Positions 8,415 to 17,084 of a stretch of 64,000 nt of DNA are shown in pieces (within the stretch, counting starts at the first letter, position 1; every line of letters begins with the position of its first letter). The notes below the pieces were generated by a model. That model was not told where the DNA came from, did not search any database, and was given only the letters and a program-made list of their open reading frames with translations. Source of the DNA: G963422275 sp963422275. Its GTDB lineage: Bacteria > Pseudomonadota > Alphaproteobacteria > Rhodobacterales > Rhodobacteraceae. Where the stretch lies: assembly GCA_963422275.1 (NCBI GenBank), contig OY729418.1, positions 4,030,001 through 4,094,000 on the forward strand, read 5' to 3'. The position numbers and the translations under genes were made by a program.

Positions 8415-8448
8415 TCGTTCCCTAAATGAAGCGAAGGAACGATTGACA
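8415..8448 (+). promoter_or_regulatory. Inverted repeat abutting a -35-like box upstream of psuK
   Basis: A perfect 7-base inverted repeat, TCGTTCC (8415-8421) and GGAACGA (8436-8442), is followed immediately by TTGACA (8443-8448), an exact sigma-70 -35 box. The -10 region 16-17 bases on is weak (tttacg or ttacgc). The arrangement suggests a regulator site for the pseudouridine operon; no regulator gene is adjacent. Confidence 0.4.
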
Positions 8449-8517
8449 GGGAGTTGTTGCGAATTTTACGCAGGTTGCGAATTTATTACCTTGCAAGATA
8501 ACTGACAGGGGACGGTA

Positions 8518-9417
8518 GTGCCAGAAGAAAGGACAAAATTCGAATTCGTGTGTGTTGGTTCAGTGCATTGGGACAGTGTTGGACGAATTTCAGCTAAACT
8601 TCGAAAAGGCGATGACGTTCCCGGCGAGGTATTACAAATTCCGGGGGGTGTCGCGCTCAATGTCTCTCTTGCACTTAATTCACTCGGAGCGCCGCCGCTG
8701 GTTTGCAGTGCAGTGGGCGATGACCGGGAAGGAGAAGAGTTGCTTGCACGAGTTTCTTCTGCTGGGCTTACTGTCCGATGCATATACAAAGTCCCCAGCG
8801 CTCATACCGACCGATGTGTCTTCATCGAAGATGAAATGAACCAAGTCACGGGGGTCTCAGATTGCCGGATGCTGGAGAATGAAAGCGTTTGTCTAGTCCA
8901 TAGTTTGACCAACATCGACATAATTGATTGGATTCCCAGTCCGACTTTGGTTGCCGATGGAAACCTCAGCATTGATGCCTTGAACGAGTTGGCGAACAAA
9001 CCGACCTTCAAGAGTTTTCAGATAAATTTCATGGCTGCGTCCCCAAGGAAGGCTGCTAGGGCAATGGCGTTTTCGCGTCGGCAGAACTGTACGGTGTATT
9101 TGAACAAAAAGGAGGCTGAAGAGCTTGGTTCTCGTTGCTTCAAGAATTCAAGGGCGGCTGCTCAATTCATGCTTGAGTTAGGCTTCAGCCGGGTTATCGT
9201 TACTGATTCTGGCCGTGCGGTGGTCGACTGCGACCGCACTAGCCTGGTTACGGCTACCCCTGGGAAAATTCCCGCTGGGATGCATGTATTGGGAGCAGGA
9301 GACAACTTCACCGCGGCACATATGACCGCCGAGAAGCGAGGCTTCAATCGAAGCGATGCATTGGATTTTGCCATTGAATACGCTCAACAGTTCACAACCA
9401 AGCGATCGAGGCAATGA
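8518..9417 (+). CDS. psuK: PfkB-family sugar kinase, probably pseudouridine kinase
   Basis: The 299-residue protein is a ribokinase/PfkB fold kinase. It has the N-terminal substrate region 'CVGSVHWDSVGRI', a glycine pair near 'QIPGGVALNVSLALNSLG', and the C-terminal anion-hole and catalytic-base motif GAGDNF. Its stop overlaps the start of psuG (ATGA), so the pair very likely forms the pseudouridine degradation pathway: the kinase makes pseudouridine 5'-phosphate, which PsuG splits. The start is GTG at 8518, preceded by an aggggac ribosome-binding site. The specificity is taken from the neighbour, because the kinase sequence alone would not settle it. Confidence 0.87.
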   Translation: MPEERTKFEFVCVGSVHWDSVGRISAKLRKGDDVPGEVLQIPGGVALNVSLALNSLGAPPLVCSAVGDDREGEELLARVSSAGLTVRCIYKVPSAHTDRCVFIEDEMNQVTGVSDCRMLENESVCLVHSLTNIDIIDWIPSPTLVADGNLSIDALNELANKPTFKSFQINFMAASPRKAARAMAFSRRQNCTVYLNKKEAEELGSRCFKNSRAAAQFMLELGFSRVIVTDSGRAVVDCDRTSLVTATPGKIPAGMHVLGAGDNFTAAHMTAEKRGFNRSDALDFAIEYAQQFTTKRSRQ

Positions 9418-10331
9418 CCATTCCTGTTGAAATCAAGCCTGAAGTTAAAGATGCGATTAACTGCGGGACACCTGTTGTGGCGTTGGAAACTTCCATTGTC
9501 GCGCAAGGCCTCCCCTACCCTGACAACCTCGAGACGGCATTCGAAATCGAGAGAACAGTTGCGAGGGCGAATGCAACCCCGGCAAGCGTTGCCGTTGTCG
9601 GAGGCACAATTCGTGTTGGTCTCGGAGAACCGGAGTTGGAATTTCTTGCCACTGGAAAAAATGTGCGGAAGCTTTCAAGAGCGGACCTTTCAACTGCAAT
9701 CGCGTTGGGTGAAACAGGAGCGACGACTGTGTCCGCTACAATGATTTGCGCACAGGCCGCGGGAATCAAGGTTTTTGCTACCGGAGGGATCGGGGGTGTT
9801 CACAGAGGTGCTGAAGTGAGCTTTGATATTTCCCAAGATCTCCGTGAACTAGCGGAAACTGCGGTCATCGTCGTCTCGTCTGGGGCAAAGGCCATTTTAG
9901 ATATCCCGAAGACGTTGGAAGTACTTGAAACTCTTGGTGTACCTGTTGTTACGTTTGGCCAAGATGATTTCCCTGCATTTTGGTCTCGCTCATCCGGAAT
10001 GCGCTCGCCGCTTAGGCTTGACGATCCTGAAACGGTGATTCAAGCGCAGTTGGCAAGGGAACATCTAGGGCTTCGTGGAGGCATGCTTGTCGCAAATCCC
10101 ATCCCTGAATTTGCCGAAATCTCCATTGAAACCGTACGCTACTGGCTCGCAGATGCATTGAGCCAAGCCAAGAGGCAGGGTGTTGCGGGAAAGGCAGTCA
10201 CGCCCTTTCTACTAGGCGCAATAGCGGAACGATCCGATGGAAAATCTATTTCCTCAAATAAGGTTCTGGTTAGCAACAATGCCAAGCTTGCTTCAGAAAT
10301 TGCTGTAGCATACTCAGCCAAGCTACATTGA
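9414..10331 (+). CDS. psuG: Pseudouridine-5'-phosphate glycosidase
   Basis: PsuG reversibly cleaves pseudouridine 5'-phosphate to uracil and ribose 5-phosphate, salvaging modified bases from turned-over RNA. The protein has 305 residues, the usual size. Family signatures are 'GTPVVALETSIVAQGLPYP' at the N-terminus, 'ALGETGATTVSATMICA', 'VFATGGIGGVHRGAE' in the centre, 'VVSSGAKAILDIPKTLE' with the catalytic Lys, and 'GMLVANPIPE'. It overlaps psuK by four bases. A uracil or nucleoside transporter, often found alongside, is not present in the window. Confidence 0.96.
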   Translation: MTIPVEIKPEVKDAINCGTPVVALETSIVAQGLPYPDNLETAFEIERTVARANATPASVAVVGGTIRVGLGEPELEFLATGKNVRKLSRADLSTAIALGETGATTVSATMICAQAAGIKVFATGGIGGVHRGAEVSFDISQDLRELAETAVIVVSSGAKAILDIPKTLEVLETLGVPVVTFGQDDFPAFWSRSSGMRSPLRLDDPETVIQAQLAREHLGLRGGMLVANPIPEFAEISIETVRYWLADALSQAKRQGVAGKAVTPFLLGAIAERSDGKSISSNKVLVSNNAKLASEIAVAYSAKLH

Positions 10332-10439
10332 TCAGTTTTCCATCATTTTGCAGCTGCTGGAAAGAATAGGAGGTCAACGAAATTCCATCTAAAAGCATTT
10401 TCCTAGAATTGCGATGCCATCTGAATCCGGAAGCTATCG

Positions 10440-11114
10440 ATGTCTACGACTGAACCGTCTCACGAAACTAGAAAGAAGAAGGGCGGAATCTGGGCCGGAC
10501 TGCGTGCAAATTTTTTGACTGGCTTGGTTGTCGTGGCACCAATTGGCATGACTATCTATCTCGTCTGGACAACCATCGGGGTAATAGATTCGTGGGTGCT
10601 CCCGTGGATTCCAGAAAAATTCCAGCCATCGAACTACATTGGTGCCGACGTTCGCGGCGTGGGGGTCGTTATCTTTCTTACCTTCACAGTGATCGTGGGC
10701 TATATCACGAAAGGGCTAATCGGACGGACAATACTTCGGTCCGGTGAAATTCTGGTTGATCGGATGCCGATTGTTCGATCCATCTATAACGCTTTAAAGC
10801 AAATTGCAGAAACTGTTGTAAACAAGTCAGAAACATCGTTCGATCGTGCTTGTTTAATTGAGTATCCGCGCAGGGGGCTGTGGGCAATCGCGTTCTATTC
10901 AAACAACGCCAGAGAGGAAATCAAAACAAAACTTCCGCCAGTAGGAACAATGATCAGCGTCTTTCTTCCAACAACGCCAAATCCAACATCCGGATTTTTG
11001 TTATTCGTAGAGGAAAAGGACATAATTTACCTTGATATGTCAGTGGAGGACGCAGCAAAACTTGTGATTTCAGCAGGACTCGTCTATGCGCCACAGGGCA
11101 AGTTGCCCAAATAG
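10440..11114 (+). CDS. DUF502 family membrane protein
   Basis: The 224-residue protein belongs to the DUF502 family of unknown function. It has a basic N-terminus, a first membrane segment ('FLTGLVVVAPIGMTIYLVWT') and a second ('GVGVVIFLTFTVIVGYITKGLIG'). The signature 'RMPIVRSIYNALKQI' and 'FLPTTPNPTSGFLLFV' follow in the cytoplasmic part. A GGAAG site lies 7 bases before the ATG. In many alphaproteobacteria this gene is near recG or mfd; mfd is found 6 kb downstream on the other strand. IS debris starts soon after the stop. Confidence 0.88.
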   Translation: MSTTEPSHETRKKKGGIWAGLRANFLTGLVVVAPIGMTIYLVWTTIGVIDSWVLPWIPEKFQPSNYIGADVRGVGVVIFLTFTVIVGYITKGLIGRTILRSGEILVDRMPIVRSIYNALKQIAETVVNKSETSFDRACLIEYPRRGLWAIAFYSNNAREEIKTKLPPVGTMISVFLPTTPNPTSGFLLFVEEKDIIYLDMSVEDAAKLVISAGLVYAPQGKLPK

Positions 11115-11424
11115 TGCCGCGGAGTCTGGATAGGATGCACACCCTGCAACTCAGGACAACCGATGAGCAATGCAAGACTGTTGCGAAATATAACCTTCCG
11201 ACCTTGAGCATGTTGTAATGAAAGGTTTGTAAGAGGTTGTGATGACATTCAATTGAGGAAACACTGGATAGATTTCCTCTTAACTGTGGTTGCCAAGCAC
11301 GTGGCACCGAGCATCGCAGCGGCGTGTCCTAGACCCAATCACTCCGGGACAACCCCCGCTAGTCGCTCAATCTATCAGGGCGCTCACCTTGCGAAGCGCG
11401 ATGTTGATCTGATGGTCCTAAGGC
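11115..11424. other. Non-coding gap with a short ISL2-like scrap
   Basis: No gene is recognisable. On the minus strand, about 11365-11405 reads 'ALRKVSALI', matching the 'TLRKVSALMDWQRL' start of the ISL2-like transposase at 15943. The remainder is unassigned. Confidence 0.5.
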
Positions 11425-12331
11425 GCTTCTCAAGTGGTCAAAAGCGGCGCAAGCCGTTGCACGTTCCTCTCCAGACCTCGATAGCGAACCATGTCGCAGC
11501 CGAACACCCGCTTTACGATCCGTTTGGTGCATCCCGGATCGCGGGCATTGCTCCTGTTCCTGGTCGACAACGGCACCGAGATGATGGTGGCGTCAACGAT
11601 GTTGCCCTTCTTCAGCAGGCCCCCTCGGCTAGGTGATCCCCGATCTCCCGAACGGCAGCTGCACTAGGTCGTGTACTCATAAAGGAAAAGGGATTTTCTC
11701 GGCTCTGATGTGATTCAATCTTCCAAACAGTGGGAGCTTGAGGATGCAGGGTCGGCACGATCTGGCGGATGCGGAATGGGCGATCATCTCGCCGTTGCTG
11801 CCTGACAAGCCGCGGGTGGACGATCGGCGGGCGATCGGCGGGATTTTTCACATCCTGCGCACCGGCACGCCGTGGCGCGACCTTCCGGAACGCTGCGGGT
11901 CGCATGCGACAGTCTGCAACCTAGGCCAAGCAAGGGGTGTGGAGCGCCTGTTCGAGGCACTGGCGTCGCGCTCGCCGGGAGCAGCGCTCCGTATCCCATC
12001 ACCTGTACCGCCAACGCAACCTCGTCGAACGTTTCTTCAACAAGCTCAAACACTTCCGAGGCATCGCGACCCGCTATCACAAGCTCGCAAGAAACTTGCT
12101 CGCCGCAATCGCCTCTGGATCAAAATCAATGAGTACACGACCTAGTCCTTGGCGCTCCAGCCGGCGGTGGAAGTCGGGATCGTCGTCTCGTCCGGAACCT
12201 TCTCCGGACTCACCCCGGCAAAGCGCCTGACGCTCTTCACCTCGTAAAGCATGTCCTCCATCGCCGGGTCGATCGGGCAGCGGATGCGCAATGCCACGCC
12301 CAAAAAGGCTGTATTCAGAGGTTTCTTAGTT
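11425..12331 (-). mobile_element. Type-2 IS5-family fragment (minus), split by another IS
   Basis: The two halves 11425-11664 and 12146-12331 are colinear with the minus-oriented type-2 copy at 55972-56977: 'gcggcgcaagccg', 'gatgatggtggcgtcaacgatg', 'cgtctcgtccggaaccttctc', and the right end 'tgtattcagaggtttctta'. The left terminus is missing. A smaller IS427-like element is inserted at a CTAG in the middle (11667-12143). Confidence 0.82.
11667..12143 (+). mobile_element. IS427-like IS5-family element with perfect ends and an internal deletion
   Basis: The element is bounded by perfect 14-base inverted repeats, GGTCGTGTACTCAT (11667-11680) and its complement (12130-12143), flanked by TA on both sides. 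A transposase starts at ATG 11744 ('HDLADAEWAIISPLLPDKPR', 'RTGTPWRDLPERCG'). It then jumps, through a deletion, to the C-terminal 'RNLVERFFNKLKHFRGIATRY' in another frame. Only 477 bp remain. It is nested in the type-2 fragment and is distinct from the GATAGTG element, because its ends differ. Confidence 0.88.
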
Positions 12332-12380
12332 GCCCACGAAATCCGATCTCCGTACGTTGAGTTCAGACAAATCCCAACTG

Positions 12381-14195
12381 TCACTCCTCATACCACCAAA
12401 CATCTGGCTGAAATCCTAGCCAATCGCCGTAAAGCGGGATTCGCTTAGGGAACCGCAACTCCTTCCGATGCGCAATTCTAGAATGGTTCGAATACCAAGT
12501 CGGGATGACGTATCGACCGGTCGTCAGTAACCTGTCTAGCGCTTTCACCGCTGAAACAAAGTCGTCATTATTTTTGGCCTTGAGCATGAAATCGATTGCT
12601 GATTCGATAGCTGGACTTGCAGCACCCATCCAGTTGCGGGTTCCAGGCTTCGCAACTCCCTCGCTACCCCAATATAGAAGCTGCTCGTTGCCCGGGCTCA
12701 GTGACATACCTCTACGATACCAAGTCATTTCAAAGTCATAGACGTTGGTCCTCTCTCTATACTGCGCATTGTCCACGCTCACGACCCGGGCATCAATTCC
12801 AATCCGCCGCAGTGACTCCGCGAATATGTTCGCGATTGCTAACGTGTCTTGTGAGCCTTGCCGAAGCAAGATTTCGAATGTGAACTCCGCCCCTGCTGCA
12901 TTGCGCAAAAGTCCATCTTTGGCGATTTTCCATCCGGCGGTCTCAAGAATTTTCAATGCCTTTTGAACATTTCCCCTGTTTCGCTCCGAGCCGTCGGATA
13001 CGGGCAGCGAGTACTCATCCAAAGCTCCCGGAAACAACGCATCCTCGTGAACCAAGAGTAGCTCTCTGACTTTTCCCGTCGCAGGGCCAGTTTCCATTGC
13101 GAGATCTGAATTGGAAAAATACGATGTAATTCGCGGCTGGATGCCTCCATTCAACGTGTTATTTATAAACTCGAAGTTGAAAGCGTGAATCAGAGCATCA
13201 CGAACGCGCCAGTCGGCAAATTTCTCAGTTCTTGTGTTAAACACGAACCCTTCAATGCCTGACGGCCGTTTGTGGGGAATGATTGACTTGACGGTTTCTC
13301 CGTTGCGAATTGCCGGAAAATTGTATGAAGTATCCCATTTAGCAGCGTTCCATTCCCTGAACGTCGTAATCTGGCCAGCCTTGAATGCCTCGAAGACCAC
13401 GCTACCGTCGCTAAAGTATTCGTATCGAATTTTGTCGAAATTATGCCTCCCGCGGTTAAGAGCAAGGTCCCGTCCCCAGTACTCCGGGTTCCTGCGCAAG
13501 ACAAGGAATCTCCCTGTACTGAAGTTATCAACAACGTAAGGTCCGGTTGCAATCGGAATGTCGAGCGAGCTTTGGGCGAAATCCCGTTCATCCCACTGAT
13601 CCTTTTTCAAGATTGGCCGAAGGCCAAGGATTAAGGGCAACTCCCGGTCAACTGCGTTGAACACAATAGTTATCGACCTTTTCCCGTTCCTCTCCATCGA
13701 CTCGATTTTTTTCCAGGCGGTGTGGTAGCGTGGATGTCCCTTCGTTCCCAGAGTTTCAAAGGACCACATCACATCTTCGACTGTTACGGGCGAACCATCA
13801 GAGAACGCTGCCTCCTCACGCAAAGTGAACTTTACCCAGCTACGGTCTTCATCAGTTTCAATCGATTCCGCTAGCAGTCCGTACAGCGCAAACGGTTCGT
13901 CCCAATTTCGGCCCATAAGCGACTCGTACATGTGGGCTCTTATGCCCGATGGCGCCCTGCCTTTTAGTATCCATGGATTCAAAGAGTCGAAACTGCCCCC
14001 GGAGCCAAAAACTATTTTGCCGCGTTTTGGGGCATTTTCGTTAACGTATGGCAACGCTTTGAATCCCACCGGAAGGGCAGGAGCACCGTACATTGCGATT
14101 CCGTGCATCGGGCCCGCCAAACTTTGGAAATTGGCCGAAAGTAAAACCGCGAGTCCGATTAGACCGCTGTAACAGACCTTAAGGTTCAGTGACAT
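12381..14195 (-). CDS. Periplasmic solute-binding protein, family 5 (YejA-like peptide binder)
   Basis: The 604-residue protein has an N-terminal signal peptide (VCYSGLIGLAVLLSANFQS, cleavage probably near AGP). An SBP_bac_5 domain follows, with the family's 'DSLNPWILKG' entry, 'LREEAAFSDGSPVTVEDVMWSFE' and 'IATGPYVVDNFSTGRFLVLRRNPEYWG'. This resembles YejA-type dipeptide or oligopeptide binders that deliver substrate to an inner-membrane ABC importer. The matching permease and ATPase genes (yejB, yejE, yejF) would be expected downstream, but only IS debris is there. The transporter is therefore either encoded elsewhere or broken. Substrate cannot be told from sequence. Confidence 0.92.
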   Translation of the reverse strand: MSLNLKVCYSGLIGLAVLLSANFQSLAGPMHGIAMYGAPALPVGFKALPYVNENAPKRGKIVFGSGGSFDSLNPWILKGRAPSGIRAHMYESLMGRNWDEPFALYGLLAESIETDEDRSWVKFTLREEAAFSDGSPVTVEDVMWSFETLGTKGHPRYHTAWKKIESMERNGKRSITIVFNAVDRELPLILGLRPILKKDQWDERDFAQSSLDIPIATGPYVVDNFSTGRFLVLRRNPEYWGRDLALNRGRHNFDKIRYEYFSDGSVVFEAFKAGQITTFREWNAAKWDTSYNFPAIRNGETVKSIIPHKRPSGIEGFVFNTRTEKFADWRVRDALIHAFNFEFINNTLNGGIQPRITSYFSNSDLAMETGPATGKVRELLLVHEDALFPGALDEYSLPVSDGSERNRGNVQKALKILETAGWKIAKDGLLRNAAGAEFTFEILLRQGSQDTLAIANIFAESLRRIGIDARVVSVDNAQYRERTNVYDFEMTWYRRGMSLSPGNEQLLYWGSEGVAKPGTRNWMGAASPAIESAIDFMLKAKNNDDFVSAVKALDRLLTTGRYVIPTWYSNHSRIAHRKELRFPKRIPLYGDWLGFQPDVWWYEE

Positions 14196-14308
14196 TAGAG
14201 CAACACTCCAAGTAAATTACATGCCATTTTTGTCTTCCAAAGACTAACATCAACCTTTTTTCTTGGCAACGCTCCCCTTCGAGGCTATCTGATCCGCAAC
14301 TGCTCGAT

Positions 14309-14371
14309 AGGTTTCTTGCCTACGAAACCTGCCTCAAGAACTTTGCGCCCGTCAAGCACGGGCGTTTTTTT
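14309..14371 (+). ncRNA. Candidate small RNA ending in an intrinsic terminator
   Basis: In the 540-base gap between two divergent genes, the plus strand holds a 7-base-pair hairpin AGGTTTC (14309-14315) / GAAACCT (14324-14330). It is followed by a strong terminator. No open frame ends before the terminator on this strand, so it must stop some other transcript. The 5' end is not visible and could be anywhere after 14196. I recognise no Rfam-type family in it. Confidence 0.4.
14346..14371 (+). terminator. Rho-independent terminator
   Basis: A perfect 6-base-pair GC stem, CGCCCG (14346-14351) and CGGGCG (14359-14364), with a 7-base loop is followed by seven T residues. It points rightward, away from the minus-strand binding-protein gene and ahead of bdhA. 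Confidence 0.85.
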
Positions 14372-14737
14372 CTTCCAAGTGCAATTTTTGCCAAATTCGC
14401 TGCTTATGACCGTCTTTTTTCTCTTCGACTGAGTTAAAAGCAAAGAAATTTTAGTGCATAAGTTTTTTTATGGGAATTCATAATTCGCTGCGAAGAAAAA
14501 TATCTGTGGCTAGCCTTCATCTGCCGAAATTTGTGGTTCGCTCCCGGATTGCCGCGATGCAGCATGAAAATACAACATTGATAAGTTAGTCTAGTCTGCT
14601 ATCCTGTCAGCGGTGCGAACACTTTCGCTTCTAAAGAAGCTGGTCGCTTATCCTCCAAATTCCCACGACGCGCTTTATTTTCGTTTGGGATTAGAGTCTC
14701 CGGTGATTACCTTACCTAAAAACTAGAGTACTGTTGA

Positions 14738-15514
14738 ATGTCTACACTTGCCAACAAGCTTGCCATCATTACGGGATCAACTTCGGGCATTGGATTTGGA
14801 ATCGCCACAGAATTTGCGCGTCGGGGCGCTCAAATTGTCCTCAATTCATTTTCAAACCAACCTGAAGACCACGAGACGGCAAAGCAGTTGGAAGACGAAT
14901 TTGGAGTGCCGGTTCGATACATTTGCGCTGACATGAAATGTCCAGATCAATGTCGCAGACTCGTCCATGAGGCAGGGGAAGCAAGCATTCTCGTGAATAA
15001 TGCGGGAATACAGCACATTGCTCCTGTCCAAGACTTCCCTACTGAAAAGTGGAACTTGATCGTCGCGGTAAACCTGTCGGCAGCATTTCACACAACAGCC
15101 GCCGCACTCCCGGCAATGCGAAGGAACGGATGGGGCCGGATAGTTAATATTGCGTCCGCTCATGGTTTGACCGCTTCACCGTACAAGTCAGCATATATTT
15201 CTGCCAAACATGGATTGATTGGTCTTACCAAGACCGTTGCACTGGAAACCGCTGAAGAGCCGGTCACGTGCAACGCGGTGTGCCCTGGGTATGTTTCGAC
15301 TGCTTTGGTTGAAAAGCAAATTCCAAGCCAAATGGAGGCGCACGGTATGAAACGCGAGCAAGTTATCCGGGAGATAATGCTTGCAAGGCAACCGTCACGA
15401 AAATTTGCAACCATCTCTCAAGTTGCCGAAACTACTGTGTTCCTATGCTCCCCTTCTGCAGATCAAATCACGGGGACAACGATTTCGATCGATGGAGGCT
15501 GGACCGCATTGTAG
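14738..15514 (+). CDS. bdhA: D-3-hydroxybutyrate dehydrogenase
   Basis: This is an NAD-dependent short-chain dehydrogenase that interconverts 3-hydroxybutyrate and acetoacetate, in polyhydroxybutyrate or ketone-body use. The protein has 258 residues. It contains the cofactor motif TGSTSGIGFG, the NNAGIQH motif, catalytic Ser before 'AHG', and the Tyr-Lys pair in YISAKHG. The family-specific strings 'ITGTTISIDGGWTAL', 'CNAVCPGYVSTALVEKQIP' and 'MLARQPSRKFATISQ' favour 3-hydroxybutyrate over other short-chain dehydrogenases. No polyhydroxybutyrate genes are adjacent. There is no strong Shine-Dalgarno before the ATG. Confidence 0.94.
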   Translation: MSTLANKLAIITGSTSGIGFGIATEFARRGAQIVLNSFSNQPEDHETAKQLEDEFGVPVRYICADMKCPDQCRRLVHEAGEASILVNNAGIQHIAPVQDFPTEKWNLIVAVNLSAAFHTTAAALPAMRRNGWGRIVNIASAHGLTASPYKSAYISAKHGLIGLTKTVALETAEEPVTCNAVCPGYVSTALVEKQIPSQMEAHGMKREQVIREIMLARQPSRKFATISQVAETTVFLCSPSADQITGTTISIDGGWTAL

Positions 15515-15942
15515 GTTCAGGCAAATCGATCGATTCAAGATTTTGGCAATGCATGACAGAAATAGAAATTAGGTCTGACCGCTAGCCTGAAGTTGAGTTG
15601 CGGGTCGTGGATTCAATTTGCACATTCGCAAACTGACAGGAATTCAATTTTAGCTGCGGTCGGACCGGGGTCCCCAGACAGTCACTTCCTCGACATTTAC
15701 TCTGAAATAATTTGCCATTGGATGCTACATTAAACCACCAAGTGCAACCATAAAGGGCTATTCTCGCAGCCAAAACCAAAAAAAACCTCCAAATCAGAGG
15801 TTCCCTCTCCAGCTGTTGAGGGAGAGCCCGGTGGATTTCTTTGTGTTCTACATTAATCTCCTGATGCAAGCATCAGCTACCCTGCCCCTTCGGGATCAGG
15901 AGTAGCCTGATTCTTTAGCATCTTAGGAGATATCTCATGACG
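15515..15942. other. Gap with a type-2 IS right-end scrap
   Basis: There is no gene here. At about 15766-15809 the bases 'aaaaacctccaaatcagaggttccct' match the right end of the type-2 element in plus orientation. The rest, including a stretch around 15815-15930, is unassigned. Confidence 0.55.
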
Positions 15943-16097
15943 GTGGCAGCCGAACGCGAGGGTCCTGACAGCACCCTGCGAAAGGTCAGCGCCCTGATGG
16001 ATTGGCAGCGCCTAGTAGCGGCGGTTCCTAGTCAGGTGCGCTCGCGCTGGGGTGGGCCGGCTATGATGTCGACCTGATGATCCCGATTCTCCTGCTA
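15943..16097 (+). mobile_element. ISL2-like IS5-family transposase, 5' fragment
   Basis: From ATG 15943 the frame gives MTVAAEREGPD, then ALMDWQRLVAAVP. After a frameshift it continues as GYDVDLMIPILLL, the typical N-terminal segment of an ISL2-group IS5 transposase. It is cut at CTAG by the IS427-like copy A, and the continuation is not found on the other side of that copy. Confidence 0.75.
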
Positions 16098-16940
16098 GAT
16101 AGTGTCGTCATGAAATGCCGGCCCGGAGCGCCAGACACCGGATCTGCACCGCGGCAAGAAACGATGCGGCATTCCCCTGGCGTGTCGCGTGGCAATCCCA
16201 CGCCAGCGCTTGAGCCACAGAAAGGCGTTCTCCACCAAATGCCGGTGCCGGCAGAGATGGACATCATGCGCTCCGGGGCGCTTGCGGTTGCGCTTCGGCG
16301 GAACCGCTGGAATGACTTCATGCTCCTCGCAACAAGACAGGATGGCATTCGTGCCACAGGCCTTGTCCGCCAAAAAATACTCGGCATCCATCCCTTCAAT
16401 CAGCTCGACCGCTTGACGGCAATCCGCTGCCGTCCCCTCGGTCGCCAACACCCGCACCGGCATCCCCTGCGCGTCCACAGCCAGATGCAGCTTCGCGTTC
16501 AGCCCCCTTTTGCGCGACCCATCGCCTGATTGCCACCGACCGCACCGCTCGCAGGGGGATGCACCTTGAGATGACTGGCGTCAATCATCAGCCACTTGCA
16601 GTCCGGCTCATCCACCAGACGCTCCGGCAACGCCCCCCAGAGACCCTTGTCCCGCCAGCGACAGAACCGGCGATGGGTGTTGTTCCAGTCGCCACAGTCT
16701 GGCGGCAAATCACGCCAGGGAGCGCCGGTGCGCAGAACCCGGAAGATCGCATTGATGAACCGACGATTGTCCTGCGCCACCCCAACTTCCCGCTCGGCCA
16801 GGCAGACGAGGCTCCAGCAACAGCCAGACCCGGTCCGAAATGTCATGACGCCGATGAGCCATTCCCATGAGCCGCCTCCAAAAACCATCAAGTGAGTTCA
16901 ACAGACAATGCAGATAAACAGCACTCATGACGACACTATC
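16098..16940 (-). mobile_element. IS427-like element, copy A (843 bp, defective)
   Basis: It is bounded by 16-base inverted repeats GATAGTGTCGTCATGA and flanked by TA (CTAG target). The transposase on the minus strand is split into two reading frames: a first part 'MAHRRHDISDRVWLLLEPRL' and a DDE part 'LAVDAQGMPVRVLATEGTAA', 'HLVENAFLWLKRWRGIATR'. Against copies B and C it lacks 5 bases (a caccc unit) near 16778, which breaks the first frame. It also has 2 extra bases near 16170, which scramble the C-terminus. Confidence 0.92.
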
Positions 16941-17084
16941 TAGGTCAGTGGCGCTCGCTGTTGGGTCGGGAGATCGATTCGAGAAAACACGGTATTGTCC
17001 GCTAGTTTGAGAAGCCTTTGCAGTGCCCCCGCACTCCCTACTTTGCCGCCGCCTAGTGGGACGACGGTTGGGGCGAGTCCGCTA

